20,816 nt of DNA from Promethearchaeia archaeon (GTDB taxonomy: Archaea > Asgardarchaeota > Lokiarchaeia > Sigyniarchaeales > SOKP01), in the NCBI GenBank assembly GCA_029856445.1, contig JAHQWY010000024.1, forward strand, positions 1 through 20,816, written 5' to 3'. A model generated the notes under the pieces. The model saw nothing but the letters and a program-made list of their open reading frames with translations. It did not search any database and was not told the origin of the DNA. Positions 14,471 to 20,816 of the stretch are shown one piece after another. The translations under genes and the position numbers were made by a program. Each line of letters opens with the position of its first letter. Position 1 is the first letter of the stretch.

Positions 14471-15613
14471 TTAACTTAATCCTAATAGGAATTTATTTCC
14501 CAAATTAACTTTTCTTAAATATTTTTTTGCTACTTCCAGACTCTTTAAAGTTTGTTTTCTTGGTGTAATCCCCAAATCTCTCATCTGATAATCTCCATGG
14601 AAAATTAATAGGCTATAAGGAATATCTTCATTAATTGATTTGATGTACTTTACGATTAATTCAACTTCCTCTGTCGTTGTATATCCTGGAACCATCAATG
14701 TACAAGCACTCATTTCTGGCATATCTTCACTTCTCGTTCCAAAATAATTGTCAGCTAAAAATTTGAAGTTCTCAAGAGTTCTTTGATTACTTACTCCACA
14801 TAAAGCCAAATTTAACTTCTCATTGTATGTTTTTAAGTCAAATTTGATGTTACCCCCAGATTTAATGGCTATTTGCATACACTCTTCTATTAATGCTCTA
14901 TTTCCACTTCCATTCCACTCCCAACATACCCTAAATTTCCTATTTTTGTTTTCTTTCTTAATTTTTTCAAGAATTTTATTAGATAGATTAATAGAAAATG
15001 GTAATTGTGCTTCTGGAGTTCCTCCAAAATAACAAATACATGTAATGTTCTCATTTTTCACTATTTGGTTTGCTATTAGTTCAGCATCAAACAGAAATTT
15101 TTTTGAAAAATTTTTATGAGACGCATTTTGGCAAAATAAGCAATCAAATGTGCATCCATATAGGAAAGCGGCATAACTATATGTTCCAAATTCAGGTCCT
15201 TTATAATCAGTATATTCTGGAAATCCAACTGATGTCCCTGCAGGGCAAAACCATGCATTACAACAATTGGTAGGGTTAGGATCAATATAACCATGAATAT
15301 ATCCTTTTGACTTAGACGGAAACGGTAAATCACCAGAATTTTTCTTTTTTATATTTCTTAGACCACAGTAACTTACATCATTATCAGATAAGGAACATTC
15401 ATTAATACAATAATTGCATTTTAGTCTTATATTTGGTTTTTCTGCTTTTGGTGGTCTTTCTGGAAGATCTACAAGTTGTCGAACTTGTTTGTGAACTCCT
15501 AAAATATGGGGCTTAATTTTATTCCAGTCTCCTTCAAGAATACAGTTTCTGCATACTTGAAGAACATCAGATATTGTATTATCTATTTCCCCACAAAATT
15601 TACAGGTTCCCAT
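14471..15613 (-). CDS. Radical SAM protein, activating-enzyme (PflA)-like, with N-terminal zinc-ribbon
   Basis: The 380-residue protein carries the radical SAM cluster motif CTFDCLFC (C154, C158, C161), so it should bind a [4Fe-4S] cluster and cleave S-adenosylmethionine. A zinc-ribbon-like N-terminus (CKFC at 4-7 and CRNC at 21-24) comes first, then a cysteine cluster (CNYC at 66-69, C73, C83) like the one preceding many PflA/AmmeMemoRadiSam-type proteins (COG1180). ICYFGGTPEAQLP and CWEWNGSG are typical barrel strands. It starts (ATG 15613) 4 bases after the stop of the methyltransferase gene, so the two are translated from one mRNA. No glycyl-radical enzyme is nearby; the substrate is unknown. 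Confidence 0.88.
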   Translation of the reverse strand: MGTCKFCGEIDNTISDVLQVCRNCILEGDWNKIKPHILGVHKQVRQLVDLPERPPKAEKPNIRLKCNYCINECSLSDNDVSYCGLRNIKKKNSGDLPFPSKSKGYIHGYIDPNPTNCCNAWFCPAGTSVGFPEYTDYKGPEFGTYSYAAFLYGCTFDCLFCQNASHKNFSKKFLFDAELIANQIVKNENITCICYFGGTPEAQLPFSINLSNKILEKIKKENKNRKFRVCWEWNGSGNRALIEECMQIAIKSGGNIKFDLKTYNEKLNLALCGVSNQRTLENFKFLADNYFGTRSEDMPEMSACTLMVPGYTTTEEVELIVKYIKSINEDIPYSLLIFHGDYQMRDLGITPRKQTLKSLEVAKKYLRKVNLGNKFLLGLS

Positions 15614-15617
15614 TTTT

Positions 15618-16274
15618 CTAAATTTTCTTTAATAATAGAAAAGTCTGACCAGCTTTTTGTTTTGGATTATTTTTAACCATAAATCCTTCAAATCCATTGT
15701 TGGTGAATGATTTCGTAAAAATATCTAATTCATGATCATCTTTTGGATAAAATTCTATTATAATTCTTCCCCTATTCTTAAGAATTTCATTTAAATATGC
15801 TGCTGTATTACCTAAAAGTTTAGCTTTTACACCAAAATTCTCATTTCCGTGTGTAATAAAGTTATAGGATGAAATTGAAATGATATGATCGATTATATTA
15901 GTCCTTATTGGTAGAAAATTAATATCTGCCAATATTATTTCAAATTTTTTTCTTTTCTTAAGACTTTTTCTCTTTTCTCTTGCTTTTAAGATCATGTCTA
16001 GTAATATGTCTATGCCAATTACATGAAACCCATTTTCAAGTAAAACTTCAGAAGAAAATCCCGTTCCACATCCTAAATCTAAAAGTAAAAATGAATCTCC
16101 CATTTCAATCCCAAATTTATCTTGCCCAATCAATTTCTCATCAAAAAGATATTGAATACTTAAAATTGTTGATCTTTTTTGATTTCGTTCCATCCATTTT
16201 GAACTATCATATTCTTCAGCCTTTTCATTTAAATAATCATTAGGAAATTGGGGTAGTTGGTTTTTTCTTACCAT
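15618..16274 (-). CDS. Class I SAM methyltransferase, Bud23-like (rRNA guanine-N7)
   Basis: The 218-residue Rossmann-fold methyltransferase has motif I LLLDLGCGTGFSSEVL (about 63-78), HVIGIDILLDMILKA (motif II, about 84-98) and an IISISSYNFI stretch where the target-binding loop sits. The end is the telling part: IIEFYPKDDHELDIFTKSF, then NNGFEGFMV, then a basic segment and LLLKK. That FYP...GF-x-G layout is characteristic of eukaryotic Bud23/WBSCR22, which makes m7G in 18S rRNA with Trm112 as partner. Archaeal relatives are known, but the target here is inferred. Start is ATG 16274. It is first in the operon with the radical SAM gene. Confidence 0.83.
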   Translation of the reverse strand: MVRKNQLPQFPNDYLNEKAEEYDSSKWMERNQKRSTILSIQYLFDEKLIGQDKFGIEMGDSFLLLDLGCGTGFSSEVLLENGFHVIGIDILLDMILKAREKRKSLKKRKKFEIILADINFLPIRTNIIDHIISISSYNFITHGNENFGVKAKLLGNTAAYLNEILKNRGRIIIEFYPKDDHELDIFTKSFTNNGFEGFMVKNNPKQKAGQTFLLLKKI

Positions 16275-16287
16275 ATTAACACTAATA

Positions 16288-16306
16288 TGTGATTTTGATG
16301 ATCACA
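16288..16306. repeat. Short inverted repeat at methyltransferase promoter
   Basis: TGTGAT (16288-16293) and ATCACA (16301-16306) form a 6-bp inverted repeat with a 7-base spacer, 14 bases upstream of ATG 16274. It may be an operator; it is short enough to be chance. Confidence 0.25.
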
Positions 16307-16472
16307 AATGTAAAAAAAAAGCTCATTTATATAAATATCTAAACTCAATTATATATAGAAAAATTTGTGTGTATCAAAATTAATTAAATAAATTTGATTA
16401 AAGCTAAAAATTTTATAATATATAATATTATAGGCAAAAGACTAGGATTAAGGATTTGGAGGTTTGGATATT

Positions 16473-16862
16473 TTGGGAGGAGAAGGAAAAAATACAATCC
16501 TTATAGTTGATGATGAGCCTGATATCGTCAATCTAACTGAAAAATTTTTGAAATTGGGCGAATTTGATACCATCACGAGTAATAACGCCAAAGAAGCCAT
16601 GAAGATGGTAGAAGAAAACTATGATAAGATTGCTCTAATATTGCTTGATATTATGATGCCGGGCCGAAGTGGTTATAGTGTTCTGGAGGAAATCAAAAAC
16701 AATGAAAAGTATAAAGATATTCTCGTAGTTTTATTTACAGTAAAAAGTTTTAACGAAGATGTGCAAAAGGGTAAGAATCTCGGCGCAGATGATTATATTG
16801 TCAAGCCTTTTTCTGGAAAAGACCTTCTGAAAAGAATTAAAGATATTTTAGATAGAAATTAG
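16473..16862 (+). CDS. Stand-alone response-regulator receiver domain (CheY-like)
   Basis: The ~129-residue protein is a single receiver domain. TILIVDDEPDI supplies the acidic pair (about D13, D14), LLDIMMPG the phospho-accepting aspartate (about D59), FTVKS the conserved threonine, and DYIVKPF the conserved lysine (about K111). There is no output domain, so it acts by protein contact or in a phosphorelay. TTG 16473 is chosen because GGAGG at 16458-16462 lies 10 bases upstream of it, whereas the alternative TTG 16464 lies only 1 base after it. No histidine kinase is encoded in this window. Confidence 0.92.
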   Translation: MGGEGKNTILIVDDEPDIVNLTEKFLKLGEFDTITSNNAKEAMKMVEENYDKIALILLDIMMPGRSGYSVLEEIKNNEKYKDILVVLFTVKSFNEDVQKGKNLGADDYIVKPFSGKDLLKRIKDILDRN

Positions 16863-16888
16863 AATAAAGCTCTTTTTCTTTATACTTA

Positions 16889-16900
16889 TTTTTTTTTTTT
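16889..16900 (+). terminator. T-tract terminator after the receiver gene
   Basis: A run of twelve T (16889-16900) lies 27 bases after the stop, typical of archaeal transcription termination. The remaining gap to 17038 is AT-rich with no other visible structure. Confidence 0.55.
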
Positions 16901-17037
16901 CAGAACTTCATAGAAGGTTATTTTATACTATAAGAACTGGCTTTTTTTAAAAAAACTAGAAATATTTTTAAGGAATTTGAGAAAAATATCTTCAATACCT
17001 AATTTTTGGTTAAATCTAAAAAAAAGAGTGAATAACA

Positions 17038-17724
17038 ATGGTTATAGAAGCTGAAAGAGATAAAATCCCATTTTTTAAGCAATATTTCTCTGTAATTATA
17101 TTAGCTGCTAATATTATCGTATTTATCTGGCAAATCATGGATCCAACAGGCCATATGCGTGTTGAAGAAGCTGCTTTTGTTCCTGCGGATTTTTTTAAAG
17201 GTAAAAATCTATGGACATTATTTAGCTCAATGTTTATGCATGGAGATATTATACATATAGTTATGAATATGTGGTTTTTTTTGGTGGTAACAGATAATTG
17301 TGAACACGCTATGGGGCACTTCTTATTCCTTTTTACATATATTGTTTCAGGTCTTTTTGGTAGCGTACTTCATGCGCTAAGTACAATAATAATTCCTGTT
17401 TCTGGATATGATGAAATTCCCTCCTTAGGAGCGTCTGGAGCAATCTTTGGTCTTATGGGCGTTTATCTGATTTTATACCCAAGGAATAAATTTTATCTTC
17501 CATCCGCGACGGGTATGGCCATGAGAAAAGTAAGTGCAGGTGTCTTTATTTTGACCTATTTTATTTCGGAGTTAATTTATGGATTAATATCGCTAACGGA
17601 CCCATTTGGCCTTGGATCTACAGCACATTTCGCCCATATTGGAGGCTTCATTGCTGGAGCAATAATTGCAGTAATCTTCAAAGCTGTTAAAGGAGATTCC
17701 TACAAAACAAAAAAGAAGTCTTAA
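17038..17724 (+). CDS. Rhomboid-family intramembrane serine protease
   Basis: The 228-residue protein is a six-helix rhomboid. The catalytic serine lies in GASG (about S133), the histidine in HFAHIGG (about H200), and the oxyanion residues in HIVMN (H73 and N77). The segments FSVIILAANIIVFIW, HFLFLFTYIVSGLFG, AIFGLMGVYLILY and FIAGAIIAVIF are clear membrane helices. The long loop 1 (about 31-60) holds the usual hydrophobic WTLFSSMF stretch before HGD. Rhomboids cut single-pass membrane proteins within or near the bilayer; the substrate is unknown. There is no extra zinc-finger or cytosolic domain. ATG 17038 is preceded by GAGTGA. Confidence 0.93.
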   Translation: MVIEAERDKIPFFKQYFSVIILAANIIVFIWQIMDPTGHMRVEEAAFVPADFFKGKNLWTLFSSMFMHGDIIHIVMNMWFFLVVTDNCEHAMGHFLFLFTYIVSGLFGSVLHALSTIIIPVSGYDEIPSLGASGAIFGLMGVYLILYPRNKFYLPSATGMAMRKVSAGVFILTYFISELIYGLISLTDPFGLGSTAHFAHIGGFIAGAIIAVIFKAVKGDSYKTKKKS

Positions 17725-17729
17725 AAAGG

Positions 17730-17753
17730 TTTTTACTTTTTTTCTATTTTTTT
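17730..17753 (+). terminator. T-tracts between convergent genes
   Basis: Three T-runs (17730-17734, 17737-17743, 17747-17753) fill the 33-bp gap between the converging rhomboid and ferredoxin genes and should end the rhomboid transcript. Confidence 0.5.
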
Positions 17754-17757
17754 GATC

Positions 17758-18879
17758 TTAACTTCCATTTTTAGTAGCTCGAGCAAGTTCTGCCTTTTTA
17801 TCCATTATTGCCATATATGTGGCCAGAGTGTTTCTTGGTGGTAAAGTTTCTTCGTCTTTTTTAATTAATTTCATAGCATCGGATGTACAAGTTGGCACGC
17901 AAACTCCACAACCAATACATCTAGTTAAATCTACGTGAGCAATAGCATCTTCTATATGAATCGCATCCATATTACAGCGCTCCTCACAGGTTCCACATCC
18001 TATGCAGGAATCCTCATCAACTTCTGCATAGTAATTGGTTGCGAAGAATTGAGCGGGTTCGGGGATCTTCTTTTGATGAGTTAAGATTCCACAACAACAC
18101 CCACAGCAGGTACAAATATTCATTGGTCTAAGAGAGTTCCCAGGTTGGAGAACTAATCCATCTTCTTCCGCTTTTCTCAATAGATCAAGCGTCTCTTCCT
18201 TAGTAATTTCCCTAGCAATACCTTTCTCCAGATAGGATTTAGCTGCATTTCTGAATGTGAAACATGATTCAACCAATTTAGTTTTTTTACATGGTTCTCC
18301 CATTAAATTCTTCGCTTGTCTGCATATGCATTCCGCTACCGCAATAGGTTCACCTATATTTTCTATGAGATTTCTCATATCATCATAAGATGTAATTTTT
18401 TGCTCATGCTCTATCGTTTCTTCAATCGGAATAACACGTAATTGAGGAATTCCTGTAGAATTATACTCATGTATAAAAGCTTCATCAACATATTGCTCAT
18501 GATCTGTATAAAAATCTTTAGTGAGTCTACCTAATTGGTATTCATAGATTCCGATGGCTAAAGGTGCAATAGCATAATATTTTTCCTCCGCATCACCAGC
18601 AGTATTAATGCCACGATTAATTAGACCTTTGAAATACATATCGTCCAATTTTTGTTCAAGCTCTTTTGAGCTTATACCACTTTTCTTAAACCGTTTAAAC
18701 ACTCTTTTTAGAGGTTCAGGTTGAAACTTTAATTTTAAGGCTATTTCAGCTTCTTCAGGAGTAAATAAATGCTTCAAAATTCGAATTTCCACACCAGATT
18801 CTGTAGCAGGAAATCCTACAGGCATAGAATCTAGATGTTCTTGAAGCATTCTATACATATCTTTGTTTGTATCATTCAT
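17758..18879 (-). CDS. Winged-helix/4Fe-4S dicluster ferredoxin-domain protein
   Basis: The protein (~373 residues from ATG 18879) has an N-terminal DNA-binding-like region (LKHLFTPEEAEIALKLKF, then a helix-turn-helix-like SGISSKELEQKLDDMYFKGL). A middle domain has ECICRQ and later CTCCGCCCG, a cluster of cysteines likely to bind another metal centre. The C-terminal ferredoxin module holds CIGCGTCEERC and CIGCGVCVPTC, two [4Fe-4S] clusters. This layout is a known conserved family in anaerobes and archaea, thought to act in redox sensing or electron transfer, but its role is not established. ATG 18879 is preferred; TTG 18891 would add four residues. Divergent from the sugar-nucleotide dehydrogenase. 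Confidence 0.87.
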   Translation of the reverse strand: MNDTNKDMYRMLQEHLDSMPVGFPATESGVEIRILKHLFTPEEAEIALKLKFQPEPLKRVFKRFKKSGISSKELEQKLDDMYFKGLINRGINTAGDAEEKYYAIAPLAIGIYEYQLGRLTKDFYTDHEQYVDEAFIHEYNSTGIPQLRVIPIEETIEHEQKITSYDDMRNLIENIGEPIAVAECICRQAKNLMGEPCKKTKLVESCFTFRNAAKSYLEKGIAREITKEETLDLLRKAEEDGLVLQPGNSLRPMNICTCCGCCCGILTHQKKIPEPAQFFATNYYAEVDEDSCIGCGTCEERCNMDAIHIEDAIAHVDLTRCIGCGVCVPTCTSDAMKLIKKDEETLPPRNTLATYMAIMDKKAELARATKNGS

Positions 18880-18965
18880 AGATAGTTCCAATGATTAGAA
18901 TTATAAAAGATTAATTAAAATGATAAAATTTTTTCTATATGGATTATTTGAGAAGATCATACTCA

Positions 18966-18980
18966 TTATAATATTTATTA
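18966..18980 (+). promoter_or_regulatory. TATA box of nucleotide-sugar dehydrogenase gene
   Basis: TATAATATTTATTA-like sequence at 18967-18980 is about 28 bases before ATG 19001, which supports that start and a leaderless mRNA. Confidence 0.45.
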
Positions 18981-19000
18981 AAAGTGATTTAAATAGGAAA

Positions 19001-20368
19001 ATGACAACAAATATTGTAGTAATTGGAATGGGTTATGTCGGAATTCCAATGAGTGTGTTGCTAGCTGATATAGAAGATTTTTATGTTACTGGTATTCAAC
19101 GTCGATCAATACGATCAGGGTGGAAAATTGATTGGCTTAATGAGGGAAAGAATCCTTTCGAAGGAGAAGAGCCTGGATTAGATGAATTAATTGAACGAGT
19201 AGTAAAAAACGGAAAATTCAAAGTGACCGATAGTTATGATGCAATTAAAGAAGCAGATTATATTTTGATTGACGTTCAGACTCCTGTTGACGAAAAGAGA
19301 ATTCCTAGATATGATTCTTTAAAGGATGTATCAAGATTATTTGCCCCAAGGATGAAAAAAGGAGTAACGATAATTATAGAATCAACAGTAGCACCGGGAA
19401 CTACAGATAATATTGTACAGCCAATCTTAGAAGAAGGAAGTGGGATGAAAAGAGGAAAAGATTTCTATCTTGTTTTCTCATTTGAACGAGTAATGCCAGG
19501 TAAACTACTTGAATATATAACAGATTTTCCTAGGGTAATTGGCGGTGGATGTGGAAAAGCTAATGAAAATGCTAAATTTCTATATGGAAAAGTAGTTAAA
19601 GAGCAGCTTCAAGTTACTGATACTTTAACTGCGGAATTGACAAAATGTATAGAAAACACTTATAGGGACGTGAATATTGCATTTGCTAATGAAATGGCAT
19701 TAGTAGCTGAAGATTTTAATCGTAATATATTTGAGATTATTAAATTGATAAATTTCAGGCACGATAGAATGATGCATTTTCCTGGTAGTGGAGTCGGAGG
19801 TCATTGTCTGACGAAGGATCCATGGTTATTGATGTATGGTTTTCAAACTTATACATCAAAAAAATTCCTTAACCGCGTGAAATTATTACCTTATGGTAGA
19901 GAATTAAATGACTTTATGCCAGTACACATGGTCGAATTAATGGAAGATGCTTTAAAAGAAGCCAATAAACATGATAATTTAAAAATATCTTTAATGGGGG
20001 TAGCATATAAAGCAGATTGCGATGATACAAGGAACACACCAACTGAAAGAATTATTAGTTTCCTAAAAAATAGATACCATTCTCATAATATTGAATATAT
20101 TGCTCATGATCCATGGGTTAAAGAAAGAGATTATAAAGAAACCGAATTAACCGCCGATTTTGATGTAGCTGTGAAAGATTCTGATGTTTTATTGTTTGCT
20201 ACAAATCATAAACAGTATTACTCAATCGATCTTGGTAACCTTAAGCAAAAGATGAAAGAAAAGCCAATAATTATTGACGGTCGTAATATCTTTGAAAATA
20301 AAACTATAAAAAGTAAAGGTTTTATATATAGAAAGATTGGAGAAGGTCCAAAAATTAATCATATTTAA
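19001..20368 (+). CDS. UDP-glucose/GDP-mannose (UDP-ManNAc)-type nucleotide-sugar dehydrogenase
   Basis: The ~455-residue enzyme oxidises the sugar C6-OH of a nucleotide sugar to a uronic acid in two NAD-dependent steps, feeding surface polysaccharide or N-glycan synthesis. NIVVIGMGYVGIP is the Rossmann motif. IIESTVAPGTT, then ECIENTYRDVNIAFANE-like helix TKCIENTYRDVNIAF, then GSGVGGHCLTKDPW with the catalytic cysteine, and MGVAYKADCDDTRNTP follow in family order. The open frame extends to ATG 18920, but those 27 extra residues precede the Rossmann strand, which normally opens the protein. TATA spacing also favours ATG 19001. GVGGHC and KADCDD are closest to the UDP-ManNAc dehydrogenase (WecC) style. 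No other glycan gene is in the window. Confidence 0.9.
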   Translation: MTTNIVVIGMGYVGIPMSVLLADIEDFYVTGIQRRSIRSGWKIDWLNEGKNPFEGEEPGLDELIERVVKNGKFKVTDSYDAIKEADYILIDVQTPVDEKRIPRYDSLKDVSRLFAPRMKKGVTIIIESTVAPGTTDNIVQPILEEGSGMKRGKDFYLVFSFERVMPGKLLEYITDFPRVIGGGCGKANENAKFLYGKVVKEQLQVTDTLTAELTKCIENTYRDVNIAFANEMALVAEDFNRNIFEIIKLINFRHDRMMHFPGSGVGGHCLTKDPWLLMYGFQTYTSKKFLNRVKLLPYGRELNDFMPVHMVELMEDALKEANKHDNLKISLMGVAYKADCDDTRNTPTERIISFLKNRYHSHNIEYIAHDPWVKERDYKETELTADFDVAVKDSDVLLFATNHKQYYSIDLGNLKQKMKEKPIIIDGRNIFENKTIKSKGFIYRKIGEGPKINHI

Positions 20369-20387
20369 ATAAAAAAGAAATTGGTAT

Positions 20388-20453
20388 AATCTCGAGTTCT
20401 TGCGGAACTTATTATTAAATCCTACCATTTTATGATTTAATGTTTTGAGATTT
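20388..20453 (+). repeat. Three-way-junction RNA element, copy 1
   Basis: The 66-base element starts 20 bases after the dehydrogenase stop. Closing stem P1 pairs AATCTC (20388-20393) with GAGATT (20447-20452). P2 pairs GAGTTC (20394-20399) with GAACTT (20405-20410) over TTGCG. P3 pairs ATTAAATC (20414-20421) with GATTTAAT (20434-20441) over a 12-base loop that starts CTACCATTTT. A T-rich run follows. The same fold recurs at 20749. The G-U pair closing P2 would be C-A on the other strand, so the plus strand is the likely RNA. Not a family I recognise. Confidence 0.6.
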
Positions 20454-20458
20454 AGTTT

Positions 20459-20596
20459 TTATATATCTTTTCTTACCTGTTCTTCTTTTAGTTTCTTTAA
20501 TTTATGTGCTCTTCGATACCATATATTAATCATTGATCAAGTTGTAGTATAGCAACCATCGTCAAATTCTAAATCAAGGTAATCTTCTTCTTCCAT
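20459..20596 (-). other. Small frame with in-frame TGA (possible broken or readthrough gene)
   Basis: From ATG 20596 a frame reads MEEEDYLDLEFDDGCYTTT, then TGA (20537-20539), then in the same frame SMINIWYRRAHKLKKLKEEQ and a few more residues to TAA at 20459-20461. An acidic N-terminus followed by a basic amphipathic helix looks protein-like. It could be a tiny pseudogene, two minute ORFs, a UGA-recoded gene, or chance. It is flanked by the two repeat copies. Confidence 0.2.
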
Positions 20597-20748
20597 CGTG
20601 CACTACCTATAATTTTCTTATGAAACTAAAGTGAATGAGAGATTAAAGGGTGTTGATTATAAAAGATAAAAATACTCTTCAAGAAATTAATTTTTCATAA
20701 AATAGAAATAAATTTTGTTAATTATCAATAAAAAGAAGAAGGAAATAT

Positions 20749-20816
20749 AATCTCGAATTCTTTGCGGAATTTCTAAGATTAGCTTCTATCATTTATTAAA
20801 CTAATCTTTGAGATTT
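20749..20816 (+). repeat. Three-way-junction RNA element, copy 2
   Basis: The element runs to the last base of the window. P1 is identical to copy 1 (AATCTC 20749-20754 with GAGATT 20810-20815). P2 is GAATTC (20755-20760) with GAATTT (20767-20772) over TTTGCG. P3 is AAGATTAG (20775-20782) with CTAATCTT (20801-20808) over an 18-base loop containing CTATCATTT. Relative to copy 1, P2 swaps a G-C for an A-U pair, and P3 has different sequence on both arms but keeps all 8 pairs. The shared upstream sequence is TATAATCTCGA. The 295 bases between copies hold no convincing gene. Confidence 0.6.

Noticed and set aside
18920..19000. 27-residue hydrophobic N-terminal extension of the nucleotide-sugar dehydrogenase
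   Set aside because: The Rossmann strand normally opens the protein, ATG 19001 has suitable TATA spacing, and a membrane anchor is not expected in this family.
20388..20816. Hammerhead-type ribozyme or CRISPR repeats
   Set aside because: The three-way junction lacks the CUGANGA and GAAA core, and there are only two copies about 300 bases apart with diverged stems.

Overview
The window is AT-rich archaeal chromosome. Three things show this directly: a ribosomal protein uS10 of archaeal type, a ~270-nt SRP (7S) RNA that has both the GNAR-capped helix 6 and the SRP54-binding helix 8, and TATA boxes about 26-35 bases upstream of many starts with little or no leader. Low GC, many TTG/GTG starts, Bud23-type methyltransferase, bactofilin and large TPR proteins ending in a 'SERxEL' signature make an Asgard (Lokiarchaeia-like) archaeon my best guess. 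That placement is inference.

Layout. 1-2.5 kb: a complete Ldh_2-family dehydrogenase (-), a divergent zinc-ribbon protein (+) and an unlisted 52-codon gene (+). 2.57-2.84 kb: SRP RNA, followed by a short hairpin and T-tract. 2.9-3.9 kb: two paralogous four-cysteine proteins (-). 4.0-5.85 kb: alkyladenine DNA glycosylase (-) and a URO-D/methyltransferase-fold protein (+). 5.9-9.6 kb: a three-gene minus-strand operon of a winged-helix regulator followed by two tandemly duplicated TPR proteins. 9.65-10.2 kb: a GC-rich, well-folded candidate RNA with its own TATA box, then a small three-helix membrane protein. 10.3-13.2 kb: inositol-phosphatase-family enzyme (-), an unrecognised possibly ssDNA-binding protein (-), bactofilin (+), uS10 (-). 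13.4-16.3 kb: an HSL-type esterase (-) and an operon of Bud23-like methyltransferase plus radical SAM protein (-). 16.4-20.4 kb: a lone receiver domain (+), rhomboid protease (+), a winged-helix/ferredoxin protein (-) and a nucleotide-sugar dehydrogenase (+). 20.37-20.82 kb: no clear gene, but two copies of a ~67-nt element that both fold as the same three-way junction, with compensatory base changes.

Most of the genes are housekeeping or scattered single-gene units. There is no mobile element, CRISPR array or defence island. The items most worth following up are the repeated three-way-junction RNA at the right end, the short structured RNA at 9.68-9.75 kb, and uS10, whose reading frame matches its family from the first residue only if translation starts at an AUA codon.
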